A stretch of DNA of 64,000 nt from Amycolatopsis sp. NBC_01480. Its GTDB lineage: Bacteria > Actinomycetota > Actinomycetes > Mycobacteriales > Pseudonocardiaceae. Below, piece after piece: positions 39,530 through 51,550 of the stretch. Position 1 is the first letter of the stretch; each line of letters begins with the position of its first letter. The stretch covers positions 6,820,001 to 6,884,000 of the forward strand of contig NZ_CP109442.1 in NCBI RefSeq assembly GCF_036227205.1, written 5' to 3'. The notes beneath the pieces are model-generated. The model did not search any database. It was not told the DNA's origin and saw only the letters and a program-made list of their open reading frames with translations. The position numbers and the translations under genes are program-made.

Positions 39530-39548
39530 GCCGTACTCCACTCCCTAG
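39511..39548. repeat. 19-bp tandem duplication over the stop codon
   Basis: GCCGTACTCCACTCCCTAG occurs at 39511-39529 and again, exactly, at 39530-39548. The first copy ends with the TAG stop of the membrane-protein gene; the second is outside it. Exact identity suggests a recent duplication. Confidence 0.95.
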
Positions 39549-39561
39549 CCTGAAAGGAGAA

Positions 39562-39595
39562 GGTCCGGATACCGTCGTGGGTGTCCGGGCCTTTT
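39562..39595 (+). terminator. intrinsic terminator after the membrane-protein gene
   Basis: GGTCCGGATACC (39562-39573) pairs with GGTGTCCGGGCC (39580-39591), using two G-T pairs and a 6-base loop, and is followed by TTTT. It separates the rightward membrane-protein gene from the leftward hemerythrin gene. Confidence 0.82.
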
Positions 39596-39617
39596 CCTTG
39601 TGCGGTAAGGAAAATGG

Positions 39618-40127
39618 TCAGTCGGGGTTCACGGCGGAGCGGATCTCGTCGACGAAGCCCGGGCCGGACATCAGCACCTGGCTGCCGGGCTGCCGGTCCG
39701 AGGTGGCGGGGTGGGGTGAGGTCGGGGCGGCGCGGCGGGCCTGGGTGGTCTGTTCGCCCAGCTCGCGCAGTTCGTCGGCGCTGTGGGCCGCGCGCAGGCT
39801 TTCCACGACGCCGCGCTCGTCTTCGCGGATGTGCCGCCGGACGGCGCGGATAAGGGCGCTCACCAGGCGTTCGAACTGCGGTTCCTGCGGGCCGGCCGTT
39901 TCCAGCCGCCGCATCAGGTCGTCGGCCTCGGCGAGCTGCCTGCTGCCCGCCGCGCCGGGCAGGTGCCGCTGCTCGGCGACGGTGTGCCGCGCGAGCGTGG
40001 CCAGCAGGTGGTCGGTCAGGTCCTTGCGGTTCTCGGGGCTGCCCTGCCCGAGGTCCAGCTCGGTGCAGAGCCGGTCCAGGATCCGGTGGTCCTCGACGAG
40101 GAGGTCGGTCAGGTCGGTGCTGCTCAT
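39618..40127 (-). CDS. hemerythrin HHE-domain protein
   Basis: The 169-residue protein has a four-helix bundle with the HHE ligand pattern: the His in LLVEDHRILDRL (helix 1), the His and Glu in RHTVAEQRHL (helix 2), and His and Glu residues in VRRHIREDERGVVESL (helix 3-4). Such proteins bind a di-iron centre and act in oxygen, NO or peroxide sensing or iron storage. The Ala/Pro/Ser-rich C-terminus is probably disordered. ATG 40127 (MSSTDLTD) is preferred over the upstream starts. It is divergent from the CYTH-CHAD gene. Confidence 0.85.
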   Translation of the reverse strand: MSSTDLTDLLVEDHRILDRLCTELDLGQGSPENRKDLTDHLLATLARHTVAEQRHLPGAAGSRQLAEADDLMRRLETAGPQEPQFERLVSALIRAVRRHIREDERGVVESLRAAHSADELRELGEQTTQARRAAPTSPHPATSDRQPGSQVLMSGPGFVDEIRSAVNPD

Positions 40128-40233
40128 GCGATCGGGGTACCCGGTTGCGGAAAGGCGAATCGTCGGTGTGCGGCTCACCTGATCGTGGGTACCCCTGGAG
40201 GAGCAGCCGCCGACGGAGACGAGGAGTCACAGC

Positions 40234-41745
40234 ATGAGAGGTCCGATCGCGGGGATCGAGCGCGAGCGCAAGTACGAGATCGGCGAGACGACCGGGATCC
40301 CGGCGCTGGTGGGCACCGGCCCGGTCCGCAGCCAGGCGGCGCCCGCCGAGCACTTCCTGGACGCCACCTACTACGACACCATCGGTTTCGCGTTGGCGCA
40401 GAAGGGAATCACGCTGCGACGGCGGACCGGTGGCGAGGACGCGGGGTGGCACCTGAAGCTGCCGATCGGCCCGGACACGCGTGAGGAGCTGGCCGTCCCG
40501 CTCGGCGCCGACGAGCTGAAGGTGCCGAAGGAACTGTCGCGGCTGGTGCGCGCGTACACGCTGGGCCATAAGCTGGTGCCGATCGCGCACCTCAAGACCG
40601 ACCGCTTCGCGCACCAGCTCACCGACGGCGAGGGGCACCCCGTCGCGACGCTCACCGACGACCACGTCACGGGCGAGGCCGGCGGTGAGTCCGCGCGGCT
40701 GGACCGGTGGCGGGAGCTGGAGATCGAGCTGGCTCCCGAGGTCGCGCCGGACGTCCTCGACAAGCTGGAACGCGCGTTGACCGGCGCGGGCGCCAAGGCG
40801 TCACCATGGCCCTCGAAGCTGCGACGGCTGATCGGGGACCGGGTGCCCGCGCGGAAGAAGCCCGCCAAACGCCCCGACGCGGGCACGGTTGTGGTCGGGT
40901 ACCTGCAGGAGCAGGCCGCCCGGTTGCGCCAGGCTGACGTGGGCGTGCGGCGGGATGCCGACGATTCCGTGCACCAGATGCGCGTGGCCGTGCGGAAACT
41001 GCGGAGCGCGCTGCGGACGTTCGAGTCCATTGTGGATGGTTCGGCGACGGCGGAGCTGAGGGCCGAGCTGAAGTGGCTGGGACAGCGGCTCGGGCCGGCG
41101 AGGGATCTGGAGGTCTCCGCGGACCTGGTGGCTGCGGGCCTGGACCGGCTGCCGCCGGAGCTGGTGGTGGGCCCGGTGCGCCAGTACGTGACGCGGTATT
41201 TCGCGCGGGAGCAGACCGTGGCGCGCGAACGGGTCGTGGAAACGGTGGACGGCAAGCGGTACCTGAGGCTGCTGCGGTCGCTCGACGCGGTGCTGTCGGA
41301 ACCGCCGTTGACTGCTGTCGCGGGGAAGCCCGCGCGCAAGGGGCTGCGGAAGCCGGTGCGCGAGGCCGTGCGGAAGATGGAACGGGCGGAGAAGGCGTCG
41401 CGCGGGCTTTCCGGGAAGGCGCGGGAGGTCGCGCTGCACGGCGTGCGGAAGAAGGCCAAGCGGGTCCGTTATGCGCTGGACGTGGTGCGGCCGGTGGAGA
41501 AGGTGGGCGGCTGGCGCAAGCGCGTGAAGAGCGTGCTGCGGGAGCTGGGGCAGCACCAGGACGTGGTGATGAGCCGGGAAGTGCTGTACCGCCTGGGGAT
41601 CGCGGGATTCGGGGACGGGGAGAACACGTTCACGTTCGGCGTGCTGCTCGGGCAGGGGGACGGGCTCGCGATGGGGCATCGGGCCGGCTTTGCGCGGGCT
41701 TGGCGGGGGTTGCGGGGGAAGAAACGGCCGGGGTGGGTTTCCTGA
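40234..41745 (+). CDS. CYTH and CHAD domain protein
   Basis: The 503-residue protein pairs an N-terminal CYTH domain (residues 5-200; ERERKYE is the ExExK signature) with a C-terminal CHAD domain (about 225-490; DDSVHQMRVAVRKLRSALR and HGVRKKAKRVRYALD hold the conserved His and basic residues). CYTH domains bind or hydrolyse triphosphates, and tripolyphosphatase activity is known for this fusion in bacteria (YgiF). CHAD domains bind polyphosphate. Together this suggests inorganic polyphosphate metabolism. SD-like GAGGAG precedes ATG 40234. Confidence 0.92.
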   Translation: MRGPIAGIERERKYEIGETTGIPALVGTGPVRSQAAPAEHFLDATYYDTIGFALAQKGITLRRRTGGEDAGWHLKLPIGPDTREELAVPLGADELKVPKELSRLVRAYTLGHKLVPIAHLKTDRFAHQLTDGEGHPVATLTDDHVTGEAGGESARLDRWRELEIELAPEVAPDVLDKLERALTGAGAKASPWPSKLRRLIGDRVPARKKPAKRPDAGTVVVGYLQEQAARLRQADVGVRRDADDSVHQMRVAVRKLRSALRTFESIVDGSATAELRAELKWLGQRLGPARDLEVSADLVAAGLDRLPPELVVGPVRQYVTRYFAREQTVARERVVETVDGKRYLRLLRSLDAVLSEPPLTAVAGKPARKGLRKPVREAVRKMERAEKASRGLSGKAREVALHGVRKKAKRVRYALDVVRPVEKVGGWRKRVKSVLRELGQHQDVVMSREVLYRLGIAGFGDGENTFTFGVLLGQGDGLAMGHRAGFARAWRGLRGKKRPGWVS

Positions 41746-42231
41746 GCTGGACGCCGGTGAGGGGTTTGCGGCGGGAGCGGCTGTGTGGTTGTAGGGCGAG
41801 GAACAGGCTCGCGGCGAGGCACGTGGCTGTGCTGCGCGAACGGGCTTCCCGAGCCCGGGAAGTCGCGGGTGTGACCGCAAAGCGGCGTGGCCGTGGAGTC
41901 CGGGCAGTGGCGGCCGGGCATCGAGGCGGGAAGGTCTTCCCTCGGCACCCGGCCGCCACCTGCGGCCGGGCGGCTGCCGGTGGTCAGGCACCACCGGTAG
42001 CGGCGGCGGGGCGGTGCCGAGCGGGAAAGGTGTTCCCCTCCGATCGGCCGCCACCGGTAGCCGGGGTGGCTGCCGATGGTCAGGCGGCCACCGGTAGCGG
42101 CGGCTGCTGGGCGTGTCGAGGCGGGAAAGGCGTTCTCTCGGCGATCGGCCGCTACCGGTAGTCCGGGCTGCCACCAGTGGCCGGGCGGCTGCCAGTGGTC
42201 AGGCGGCCACCCGGTGGCGTCGGCCGGGCGG
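41746..42231. repeat. decaying minisatellite with three ~97-bp units
   Basis: No gene is supported in this 486-bp gap. Three imperfect units start at 41922, 42018 and 42117, each opening with CGAGGCGGGAAAGG or a close variant. Each continues with a run like CGGCCGCCACCGGTAGC and ends with GGTCAGGC(GG)CCACCGG. The spacing is 96 and 99 bp, and the last copy runs to about 42230. Part of the region before 41900 may hold further, more decayed units. Confidence 0.75.
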
Positions 42232-42564
42232 CTACCTGCCCAAAGCCTTCTTCAGTTCCTGCTTCGACATCGTCGAACGGCCGTGGATGTTGCGCTGTTT
42301 GGCCTCGTTGTAGAGCTGGTCCTTGGTCGGGCCGCCGGGGCCCTGGCGGTTGCCCGAGCGTTTGCCGCCGCGGTGCTGGGGGCTGACATCCTGGGTGGAG
42401 GTGCGGCTGGCTTCGCGGGATTCGCCGGATCGGGCGCGGTTCTTGTTCACCGTGCGGGCGGCGATCTCCTCGGCGCGGCCGGTACTGGCGCCGCGCTCGC
42501 GTTGGGAGTCCTTGATGTGCTCGTACTGACGTTCACGTTTGGCGTTCCAAGCTTGCTGCGGCAT
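42232..42564 (-). CDS. small basic protein, plasmid-stabilisation/Rho-N-like
   Basis: The 110-residue protein is hydrophilic and basic. It begins MPQQAWNAKRERQYEHIKDS and includes GRAEEIAARTVNKNRARSGE. The C-terminus, KDQLYNEAKQRNIHGRSTMSKQELKKALG, resembles the helical SAP/Rho-N-terminal repeat that binds nucleic acid. Very similar proteins are widespread in actinobacteria and are often labelled plasmid stabilisation proteins without experimental support. It is convergent with the CYTH-CHAD gene across the minisatellite. Confidence 0.75.
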   Translation of the reverse strand: MPQQAWNAKRERQYEHIKDSQRERGASTGRAEEIAARTVNKNRARSGESREASRTSTQDVSPQHRGGKRSGNRQGPGGPTKDQLYNEAKQRNIHGRSTMSKQELKKALGR

Positions 42565-42708
42565 GGCGCTCCTTTCCTCGACCCGGCGGGTACCCCCGGG
42601 CTGCCGGGGGCTAAACATGCTGGTCAAGCGCTCGGAAAGGTGTCGTTGAACCGGCGGGCCCGATCATCCGTGTGATGGGATGACGGCGAACGGGGCAGGG
42701 AGGCCAGG

Positions 42709-43827
42709 ATGCGGTTCCACCAGGACGGGCCGGTGGTGTTGGTGCTGCCGGGCAACGTCGACGACCTCACCGAGCCCAGCGGCGGCAACACCTACGACCG
42801 CCGGATGTGCGGGAGCCTGCCGGGCGCCGGGACGGCCGTGCTGGAGCTGGCCGTGCCCGGGTGCTGGCCCGAGCCGGGGCCGACGGCGCGGGCACGGCTG
42901 GCCGGGGCGCTCGCCGACCTGCCGGACCGGGCCACCGTGCTGCTCGACGGGCTGGTCGCCTGCGGGGTGCCCGAGATCCTCGCCCCGCACGCGCGACGGT
43001 TGCGGCTCGGCGTGCTCGTCCACCTGCCACTGGCCGACGAAACCGGGCTTGACCCGGAGCGCGCCGCCGAGCTGGAGGGTCTTGAGCGCGAGACGCTGCG
43101 GCTGGCCGGGCTCGTCGTGGCGACCAGTCCGGCTGCGGGGCGGGACCTGGTCCGGCGGCACGAGCTGGACCCGTCCCGCGTGCAGGTCGTGGCGCCCGGC
43201 ACCGACCGCGCGCCGCTGGCGTCCGGGTCCGACGGCGTTTCCCGCCTGCTGTGCGTCGCCGCGGTGACGCCGCGCAAGGCGCAGGACCTGCTCGTGGAGG
43301 CACTGTCCCAAGTGGACGATCTCACGGCCGAGTGCGTCGGTTCCCTCACCCGGGAGCCGGACTACGCCGATGAACTGCGCTGGAACGTCAAGCGGCTCGG
43401 CCTCGACGGGCGCGTGCAGCTGACCGGCCCCAGGTCCGGCGCCGCTCTCGACGCCGCGTACGACACCGCGGACCTGCTCGTGCTCCCGTCCCACGCCGAG
43501 ACCTACGGCATGGTCGTCACCGAGGCGCTCGCCCGCGGCATCCCGGTGCTGGCCACCGACGTCGGCGGGGTCCGCGACGCGCTCGGCACCTCGCCCGGCG
43601 GCACCGTGCCCGGCCTGCTCGTGCCGCCCGGTGACGTGGACGCGCTGGCGAGCGCCCTGCGCCGCTGGGCCGACGACGCCGATCTGCGCGACCGTCTTCG
43701 CGCCGCCGCGCAGGAGCGCGCCGGCACCCTCGAGGACTGGGACGGCGCCGCCCGCCGGCTCACCGAAGTCCTCACCCATTTCCGTTCTGTGTCCGTGCGG
43801 GACACCCGCACCCGGCCGGGGTCATGA
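42709..43827 (+). CDS. GT4-type glycosyltransferase
   Basis: The 372-residue protein has a GT-B fold. The N-terminal half is degenerate and ends in VVATSPAAGRDLVRRHELDP. The C-terminal nucleotide-sugar domain carries RLLCVAAVTPRKAQDLLVEAL, VQLTGPRSGAALDAAY, and the EX7E motif in HAETYGMVVTEALARGIPVLA. It probably transfers a sugar from a nucleotide donor to a lipid or glycan. GGGAGG precedes ATG 42709. It precedes a flippase-like membrane protein on the same strand, which would suit glycolipid synthesis and export. Confidence 0.9.
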   Translation: MRFHQDGPVVLVLPGNVDDLTEPSGGNTYDRRMCGSLPGAGTAVLELAVPGCWPEPGPTARARLAGALADLPDRATVLLDGLVACGVPEILAPHARRLRLGVLVHLPLADETGLDPERAAELEGLERETLRLAGLVVATSPAAGRDLVRRHELDPSRVQVVAPGTDRAPLASGSDGVSRLLCVAAVTPRKAQDLLVEALSQVDDLTAECVGSLTREPDYADELRWNVKRLGLDGRVQLTGPRSGAALDAAYDTADLLVLPSHAETYGMVVTEALARGIPVLATDVGGVRDALGTSPGGTVPGLLVPPGDVDALASALRRWADDADLRDRLRAAAQERAGTLEDWDGAARRLTEVLTHFRSVSVRDTRTRPGS

Positions 43828-43886
43828 ACACGCTGTCGCGATGGTGTGTCCACGACCCCTCCAACCCGATCGAGGTGGCCTGAGAA

Positions 43887-44876
43887 ATGCGCACGTTCTG
43901 GGTGTGGTTCCGCATCCTCGGCGGCTTCGCCATCCTCGGCGGGCTGGCCTGGCGGCTGGGCACCGGCGCGTTCCTGGAGGGGTTGCGGGTGATCGGCCCG
44001 TGGCCGCTGCTCGCCGCGCTCGTGCTGGGCCTGCTGACCACGGTGGCGAGCGCCTGGCGCTGGCGGCTCGTGGCGTCGCGGCTCGGGCTGCGGCTTCCGC
44101 TGCGTGACGCGGTGGGCGACTACTACCGCGCGCAATTCCTCAACGGCGTGCTGCCGGCCGGCGTGCTCGGTGACGTCCACCGCGCCGTGCAGCACGGGCG
44201 CAAATCCGGTGACGTCGGCCGTGGCGTGCGGGCGGTGGTGCTGGAACGGACGGCCGGGCAGGTGGCGGTCGTCCTCGCCGGGGTGGCCGTGCTGGTCTTA
44301 CGGCCGGCGGTGGTGCCACCGGTGGCGCACGACGTGCTCGTGGTGTCCGGCGCGGCGGTGCTCACGATCGCCGTGGTGGTGCTGGCGGTGGCGTTCGCCA
44401 GTGGGCCGCGGTGGCTGGAGAGCCCGTCACGGTGGCGGCGCGCGTTCGCCGTCTCGATGGCCGACGTGCGCGCCGGGCTGCTCGGCCTGGGCGCCTGGCC
44501 CCGGGTGACGGCGCTTTCGCTGCTCGCGCTCGCCGGGCACCTGACGTTGTTCGTCGTCGCCGCGCGGGCTGCCGGCGTGACGGCCTCGCTCACGACCGTG
44601 CTGCCGCTGCTCGTGCTCGCGCTGCTGGCGATGGGCCTGCCGGTGAATGTCGGCGGCTTCGGACCGCGAGAAGGCGTTGCGGCGCTGGCATTCGCGGCGG
44701 CCGGGCTCGGCGCGCAGCTGGGCCTGACTGTGGCCGTGGTCTACGGCGTGCTCGGCCTGGTCTCCAGCCTGCCCGGCGGCGTGCTGCTGCTCGGCCACTG
44801 GCTCGGCAGCCTGCGCCGGACGTCGGTGCAGGCGGTTCGGCAGGTAACCGCTCGTGAGTGTCTATGCCGGTTCTAA
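43887..44876 (+). CDS. flippase-like integral membrane protein (LPG synthase TM family, UPF0104)
   Basis: The 329-residue protein has about eight hydrophobic segments. The core reads DAVGDYYRAQFLNGVLPAGVLGDVHRAV, followed by GVRAVVLERTAGQVAVVLAG and later MGLPVNVGGFGPREGVAALAF. These are the blocks of the lysylphosphatidylglycerol-synthase membrane region, a family that includes lipid flippases and stand-alone proteins. No aminoacyl-transferase domain is present. It starts 59 bp after the glycosyltransferase and probably forms a unit with it. The C-terminus runs into the dispersed palindrome; its TAA (44874-44876) lies in the loop. Confidence 0.85.
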   Translation: MRTFWVWFRILGGFAILGGLAWRLGTGAFLEGLRVIGPWPLLAALVLGLLTTVASAWRWRLVASRLGLRLPLRDAVGDYYRAQFLNGVLPAGVLGDVHRAVQHGRKSGDVGRGVRAVVLERTAGQVAVVLAGVAVLVLRPAVVPPVAHDVLVVSGAAVLTIAVVVLAVAFASGPRWLESPSRWRRAFAVSMADVRAGLLGLGAWPRVTALSLLALAGHLTLFVVAARAAGVTASLTTVLPLLVLALLAMGLPVNVGGFGPREGVAALAFAAAGLGAQLGLTVAVVYGVLGLVSSLPGGVLLLGHWLGSLRRTSVQAVRQVTARECLCRF

Positions 44877-44897
44877 CCGTCATGAACACTCACGAGC
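44850..44897. repeat. dispersed palindrome, copy 3 (48 bp)
   Basis: GCTCGTGAGTGTCTATGCCGG (44850-44870) pairs with CCGTCATGAACACTCACGAGC (44877-44897), with a few non-Watson-Crick positions. In this copy the upstream gene reads through the left arm and stops at the TAA in the loop. It lies between two rightward genes. Confidence 0.9.
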
Positions 44898-44949
44898 TCT
44901 GATCGGCCCCGGCCCGAGTGGATCAACACCGGCGCTCTACCGTGCTCCC

Positions 44950-46470
44950 GTGCGGTTCGTGGTGGTCGTCTTCCTCCTGCTGGCCGCCTCGGCCTGCGCT
45001 TCGTCCGATGCGGCCGTGGGCGGGGGAGCCGTCGTGCGGACGACGGCGGGGCAGGTGCGCGGCACTGTCACCGAGGATTACCGGCTGTTCCAGGGCATTC
45101 CGTATGCCGCGCCGCCGGTGGGGGAGCGGCGGTGGCAGCCGCCTGCGGTGCCCGTGCCGTGGTCCGGTGAGCTGGACGCGACCAAGCCCGGGCCGCGGTG
45201 TCCGCAGGACAAGCCCGTCGACGGGGCGGCGACGAGTGAGAACTGCCTGTCGCTGAACGTCTGGACGCCGAAGAACGCCGGCCGGAGCCCCGTGCTCGTG
45301 TGGATTCACGGGGGCGCGTTCGTGAACGGCGGCGGCGACCGTTACGACGCGCGGGACCTGGCCACCCGCGGCGACGAGGTCGTGGTCACCGTCAACTACC
45401 GGCTCGGCGCCCTCGGCTTCCTGGCCGACCCCGCGCTGGCGCCCTCGGGCGAAGCCGGCAACTACGGGCTGCAGGACCAGCAGCAGGCCCTGCGCTGGGT
45501 GCGCGACAACATCGAGGCCTTCGGCGGCGACCCCGGGGCGGTGACCATCGCCGGCCAGTCCGCGGGCGGCATGTCGGTCTGCGACCACCTGGTGGCGCCG
45601 GGCTCACGCGGGCTGTTCCGCGCCGCGATGATCCAAAGTGGACCCTGCCAGGCGCAGGCGACGCTCGCCGGCGCGGTCAAGTCCAGTGTGGACTACACCA
45701 GCCGCCACGGCTGCACGGACCGGGCGACCGCGGCGGCCTGCCTGCGCGCGCTGCCGGTGGCGGACCTGCTGGACGCGCCACAGTTCTTCGCGGTCGCCGG
45801 GATCGGCATGCCCGGCCCGGTGGTCGGCGGCTCGGTGCTGCCGGTGGCGCCGCTCGACGGGTTCCGCCGCGGCGCGGCCGTGCCCGTGCCGGTGGTGGTG
45901 GGTACGACGCACGACGAGTTCACGTACTTCCTCGCGGAGCAGGTCGCGGCCACGAAGAAACCCCTGACACCGGACGGTTACGTCGCGGCCCTGACCACCG
46001 TCTTCGGCGACGGCGCTTCGGTGGCTTCGCACTACCCGCTCGCGTTGTTCGGCGGTGACGCTTCGCGCGCGTACGCAGCGGCTGTCACCGACAGCGGCTT
46101 CTCCTGCGCCGCGCAGGACATGGCGACGGCGCTGGCCGCGCGGGCACCGGTGTGGGCGTACGAGTTCAACGACCCGACGTCACCGGCCGCCGCCACGATC
46201 CACGCGCCGTTCCCGCTCGGCGCTTCGCACACGTTCGAGCTGCCGTACCTCTTCCGGTTCGACGGCCAGACAGGCCCGCTCTCCCCGGCGCAGCAACGGC
46301 TTTCGGACCAGATGATCACCAAGTGGACCGGGTTCGTGCGCTCGGGCGCCCCGCCGGACTGGCCGCGGTCCGGCGCCGTGCAGACGTTCCGCGCGGACGG
46401 CGTCGGCGTGACGAACTCCTTCGCCACGGATCACCGCTGCGCGTTCTGGAGCGGCTTCCCCCGGCGCTGA
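44950..46470 (+). CDS. type B carboxylesterase lipoprotein
   Basis: The 506-residue protein has a lipobox (LLLAASAC, Cys17) and then a carboxylesterase/lipase domain. QGIPYAAPPVGERRW and SENCLSLNVWTP are N-terminal family blocks. Further on come VLVWIHGGAFVNGGG (oxyanion hole) and VTIAGQSAGGMSVCDHL with the nucleophilic Ser. The Glu in GTTHDEFTYFLAE and the His in PLGASHTFELPYLF complete the triad. It cleaves esters at the cell surface; the substrate is unknown. The GTG at 44950 gives a good signal peptide directly. Confidence 0.9.
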   Translation: MRFVVVVFLLLAASACASSDAAVGGGAVVRTTAGQVRGTVTEDYRLFQGIPYAAPPVGERRWQPPAVPVPWSGELDATKPGPRCPQDKPVDGAATSENCLSLNVWTPKNAGRSPVLVWIHGGAFVNGGGDRYDARDLATRGDEVVVTVNYRLGALGFLADPALAPSGEAGNYGLQDQQQALRWVRDNIEAFGGDPGAVTIAGQSAGGMSVCDHLVAPGSRGLFRAAMIQSGPCQAQATLAGAVKSSVDYTSRHGCTDRATAAACLRALPVADLLDAPQFFAVAGIGMPGPVVGGSVLPVAPLDGFRRGAAVPVPVVVGTTHDEFTYFLAEQVAATKKPLTPDGYVAALTTVFGDGASVASHYPLALFGGDASRAYAAAVTDSGFSCAAQDMATALAARAPVWAYEFNDPTSPAAATIHAPFPLGASHTFELPYLFRFDGQTGPLSPAQQRLSDQMITKWTGFVRSGAPPDWPRSGAVQTFRADGVGVTNSFATDHRCAFWSGFPRR

Positions 46471-46494
46471 CCCGGTTCCGGCAGGATGTCCGCC

Positions 46495-47085
46495 ATGACG
46501 GTGACCGCAGCGGATCTCGACGTCGTCCTCGGCTGTTTCGACCAGGCGCTCCGGCGGGTCGTCGACCGGGACTGGACTCGCCAGGCCGGGGACGTCGAGT
46601 GGGACTGCCGGCACACCGCCGAGCACGTCGGCGACTGCCTGCTCTCCTACGCCGCCCAGCTGGTCACCGCGCCGGTCAAGGGATACGTGCCGATGCTCGC
46701 CACCGTGGAGGACGGCGCCTCGAACGCCGACGTGCTCGACGTGGCGCTCACCGGCGGGCGGCTGCTTGCCGCGGCCGTGCGGACGACCGGCCCGGAGGTC
46801 CGCGCCTTTCACCCGACCGGCCTAGCGGACGCCGCGGGCTTCGCCGCCATGGGCTGCGTCGAGCTGCTGATGCACGGTGAGGACATCGCCACCGGCCTCG
46901 GCGTGCCGGAGCGGATCGACCCGCCGCGCGACGTGTGCGCCCGCGTGCTCACGCGGTTGTTCCCGGAACAGCACGTCGAAGGCGACGCCTGGCAGGCGCT
47001 GCGCTGGTGTGCGGGCCGGATCGAGCTGCCGGGACGGCCACGGCGTACCGGCTGGAAATGGCGCGGCGCCCCCTTCGATGAGTGA
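46495..47085 (+). CDS. DinB/maleylpyruvate-isomerase-like protein
   Basis: The 196-residue protein has the four-helix layout of the mycothiol-dependent maleylpyruvate isomerase N-terminal family. The sequence WDCRHTAEHVGDCLLSYAAQL carries a His suited to metal binding, and GCVELLMHGEDIATGLG the next. Many members use mycothiol as cofactor, but the reaction here is unknown. I prefer ATG 46495, though ATG 46486 is in frame. Its last eight codons (WRGAPFDE and stop) form the beginning of a tandem repeat that runs past the gene. Confidence 0.72.
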   Translation: MTVTAADLDVVLGCFDQALRRVVDRDWTRQAGDVEWDCRHTAEHVGDCLLSYAAQLVTAPVKGYVPMLATVEDGASNADVLDVALTGGRLLAAAVRTTGPEVRAFHPTGLADAAGFAAMGCVELLMHGEDIATGLGVPERIDPPRDVCARVLTRLFPEQHVEGDAWQALRWCAGRIELPGRPRRTGWKWRGAPFDE

Positions 47086-47275
47086 CCGGCCGCCTCGTCG
47101 GGTGAAGACGAGCGGCGCGGCGCCCCCTTCGGCGAGTGACCGGCCGCCTCGTCGGGTGAAGGACGGGCGGCGGGGCGCCCCCTTCGACGAGTGACCGGCC
47201 GCCTCGTCGGGTGAAGGACGAGCGGCGCGGCGCCCCGCTCGGTGAGTGACCGGCCGTCTCGCAGGGTGAACGCGG
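47061..47275. repeat. four tandem copies of a 54-55 bp unit after the DinB-like gene
   Basis: Units start at 47061, 47115, 47170 and 47225. Each begins with GCGCGGCGCCCC or GCGGGGCGCCCC, continues with GAGTGACCGGCCG, and ends with GGGTGAA plus a short tail. Unit 1 overlaps the last codons and stop of the preceding gene. Copies 1-3 differ at only a few positions; copy 4 is more diverged. Confidence 0.9.
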
Positions 47276-47314
47276 CTGCCCCGCCACGGTCACATCCGGT
47301 AGTCTTGACAGCCA

Positions 47315-47385
47315 GGTCGAGAGGCGCTGCAACGGACCAGGCGGTCCGCCACGCTCGGCCGCTCCGTTCGTGAAAGGGCGCCTCC

Positions 47386-47386
<1 letters not shown>
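47315..47386 (+). promoter_or_regulatory. S-adenosylhomocysteine (SAH) riboswitch upstream of metH
   Basis: The leader matches the SAH riboswitch consensus in order. GAGGCGCTGCAACGG (47321-47335) is followed by a GGTCCGCC(A) segment, then CACGCTCGGC near 47350, and finally AAAGGGCGCCTC (47373-47384). The closing helix GAGGCGC (47321-47327) with GCGCCTC (47378-47384) is perfect over 7 bp. It ends 1 bp before the first metH start codon and overlaps the AAAGGG that would serve as ribosome-binding site. SAH riboswitches turn on methionine-cycle genes when SAH accumulates. Confidence 0.75.
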
Positions 47387-51009
<3,623 letters not shown>

Positions 51010-51020
51010 GGCCCTTCACG

Positions 51021-51055
51021 GCGAAGGGGGCTCTCGTGGTGAGAGCCCCCTTCGC
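51021..51055. terminator. bidirectional hairpin terminator between metH and the zinc-ribbon gene
   Basis: GCGAAGGGGGCTCTC (51021-51035) and GAGAGCCCCCTTCGC (51041-51055) form a perfect 15-bp stem with a 5-base loop. It lies in the 52-bp gap between two convergent genes. Confidence 0.9.
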
Positions 51056-51061
51056 TCGTGC

Positions 51062-51469
51062 TTACTGACCCTGGTGCTGCTGCGGGTACTGGCCGCCCGG
51101 CGGCAGCTGCTGCTGACCCTGCGGGTACTGGCCCGGCTGCTGGCCCTGGGGGTACTGCGGCTGCGGGTACGGCCCGGACTGCGGCTGCTGCGGGTACTGG
51201 CCCGGCTGGCCCTGGCCCTGCTGTTCCAGCCCGCCCTGCTGCTGCGCCACGATCTGGTCGGCCTGCTCGCGGGTGATCCGGTTCTGGCCGCCGCAGAAGG
51301 TGCACTGCGTGAGGTACTTGACGCTGATCGGGAAGAGCGGGATGAAGAACAGCGTGAACTTCGTGACGCGCTTGAGCACCGCGTGCGCGGCCGGATTGCC
51401 GCACCGGCCACAGAGGAAGGTCGCCAGCACCAGCTGGAACATCCTCGTCCGGTAACCCCAGATCACCAT
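51062..51469 (-). CDS. zinc-ribbon protein with Gln/Pro-rich tail
   Basis: The 135-residue protein begins MVIWGYRTRMFQLVLATFLC. The pairs CGRCG and CTFCG, about 40 residues apart, form a zinc ribbon. Between them lies KFTLFFIPLFPISVKYLTQ, a hydrophobic stretch. This layout matches the small YppG/zinc-ribbon-type membrane-associated proteins of actinobacteria, for which no function is known. From about residue 85 the tail is composed almost entirely of Gln, Pro, Gly and Tyr (repeats like GQYPQQ, GPYPQPQYPQ). The hydrophobic stretch may associate with the membrane. Confidence 0.78.
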   Translation of the reverse strand: MVIWGYRTRMFQLVLATFLCGRCGNPAAHAVLKRVTKFTLFFIPLFPISVKYLTQCTFCGGQNRITREQADQIVAQQQGGLEQQGQGQPGQYPQQPQSGPYPQPQYPQGQQPGQYPQGQQQLPPGGQYPQQHQGQ

Positions 51470-51550
51470 CGTGCGCTCCTGTACTCGAAACAGTCCGGTG
51501 GACAGTGTCACAGAGACGTCCCGCGCTGCGCGGCGGTTCCCGGGAAATGC

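Noticed and set aside
41746..42231. Frames suggesting a repeat protein between CYTH-CHAD and the small basic gene
   Set aside because: The repeat period (96 and 99 bp) is in frame, but the region has stops in each unit, and no start with a ribosome-binding site; it is better read as non-coding minisatellite.
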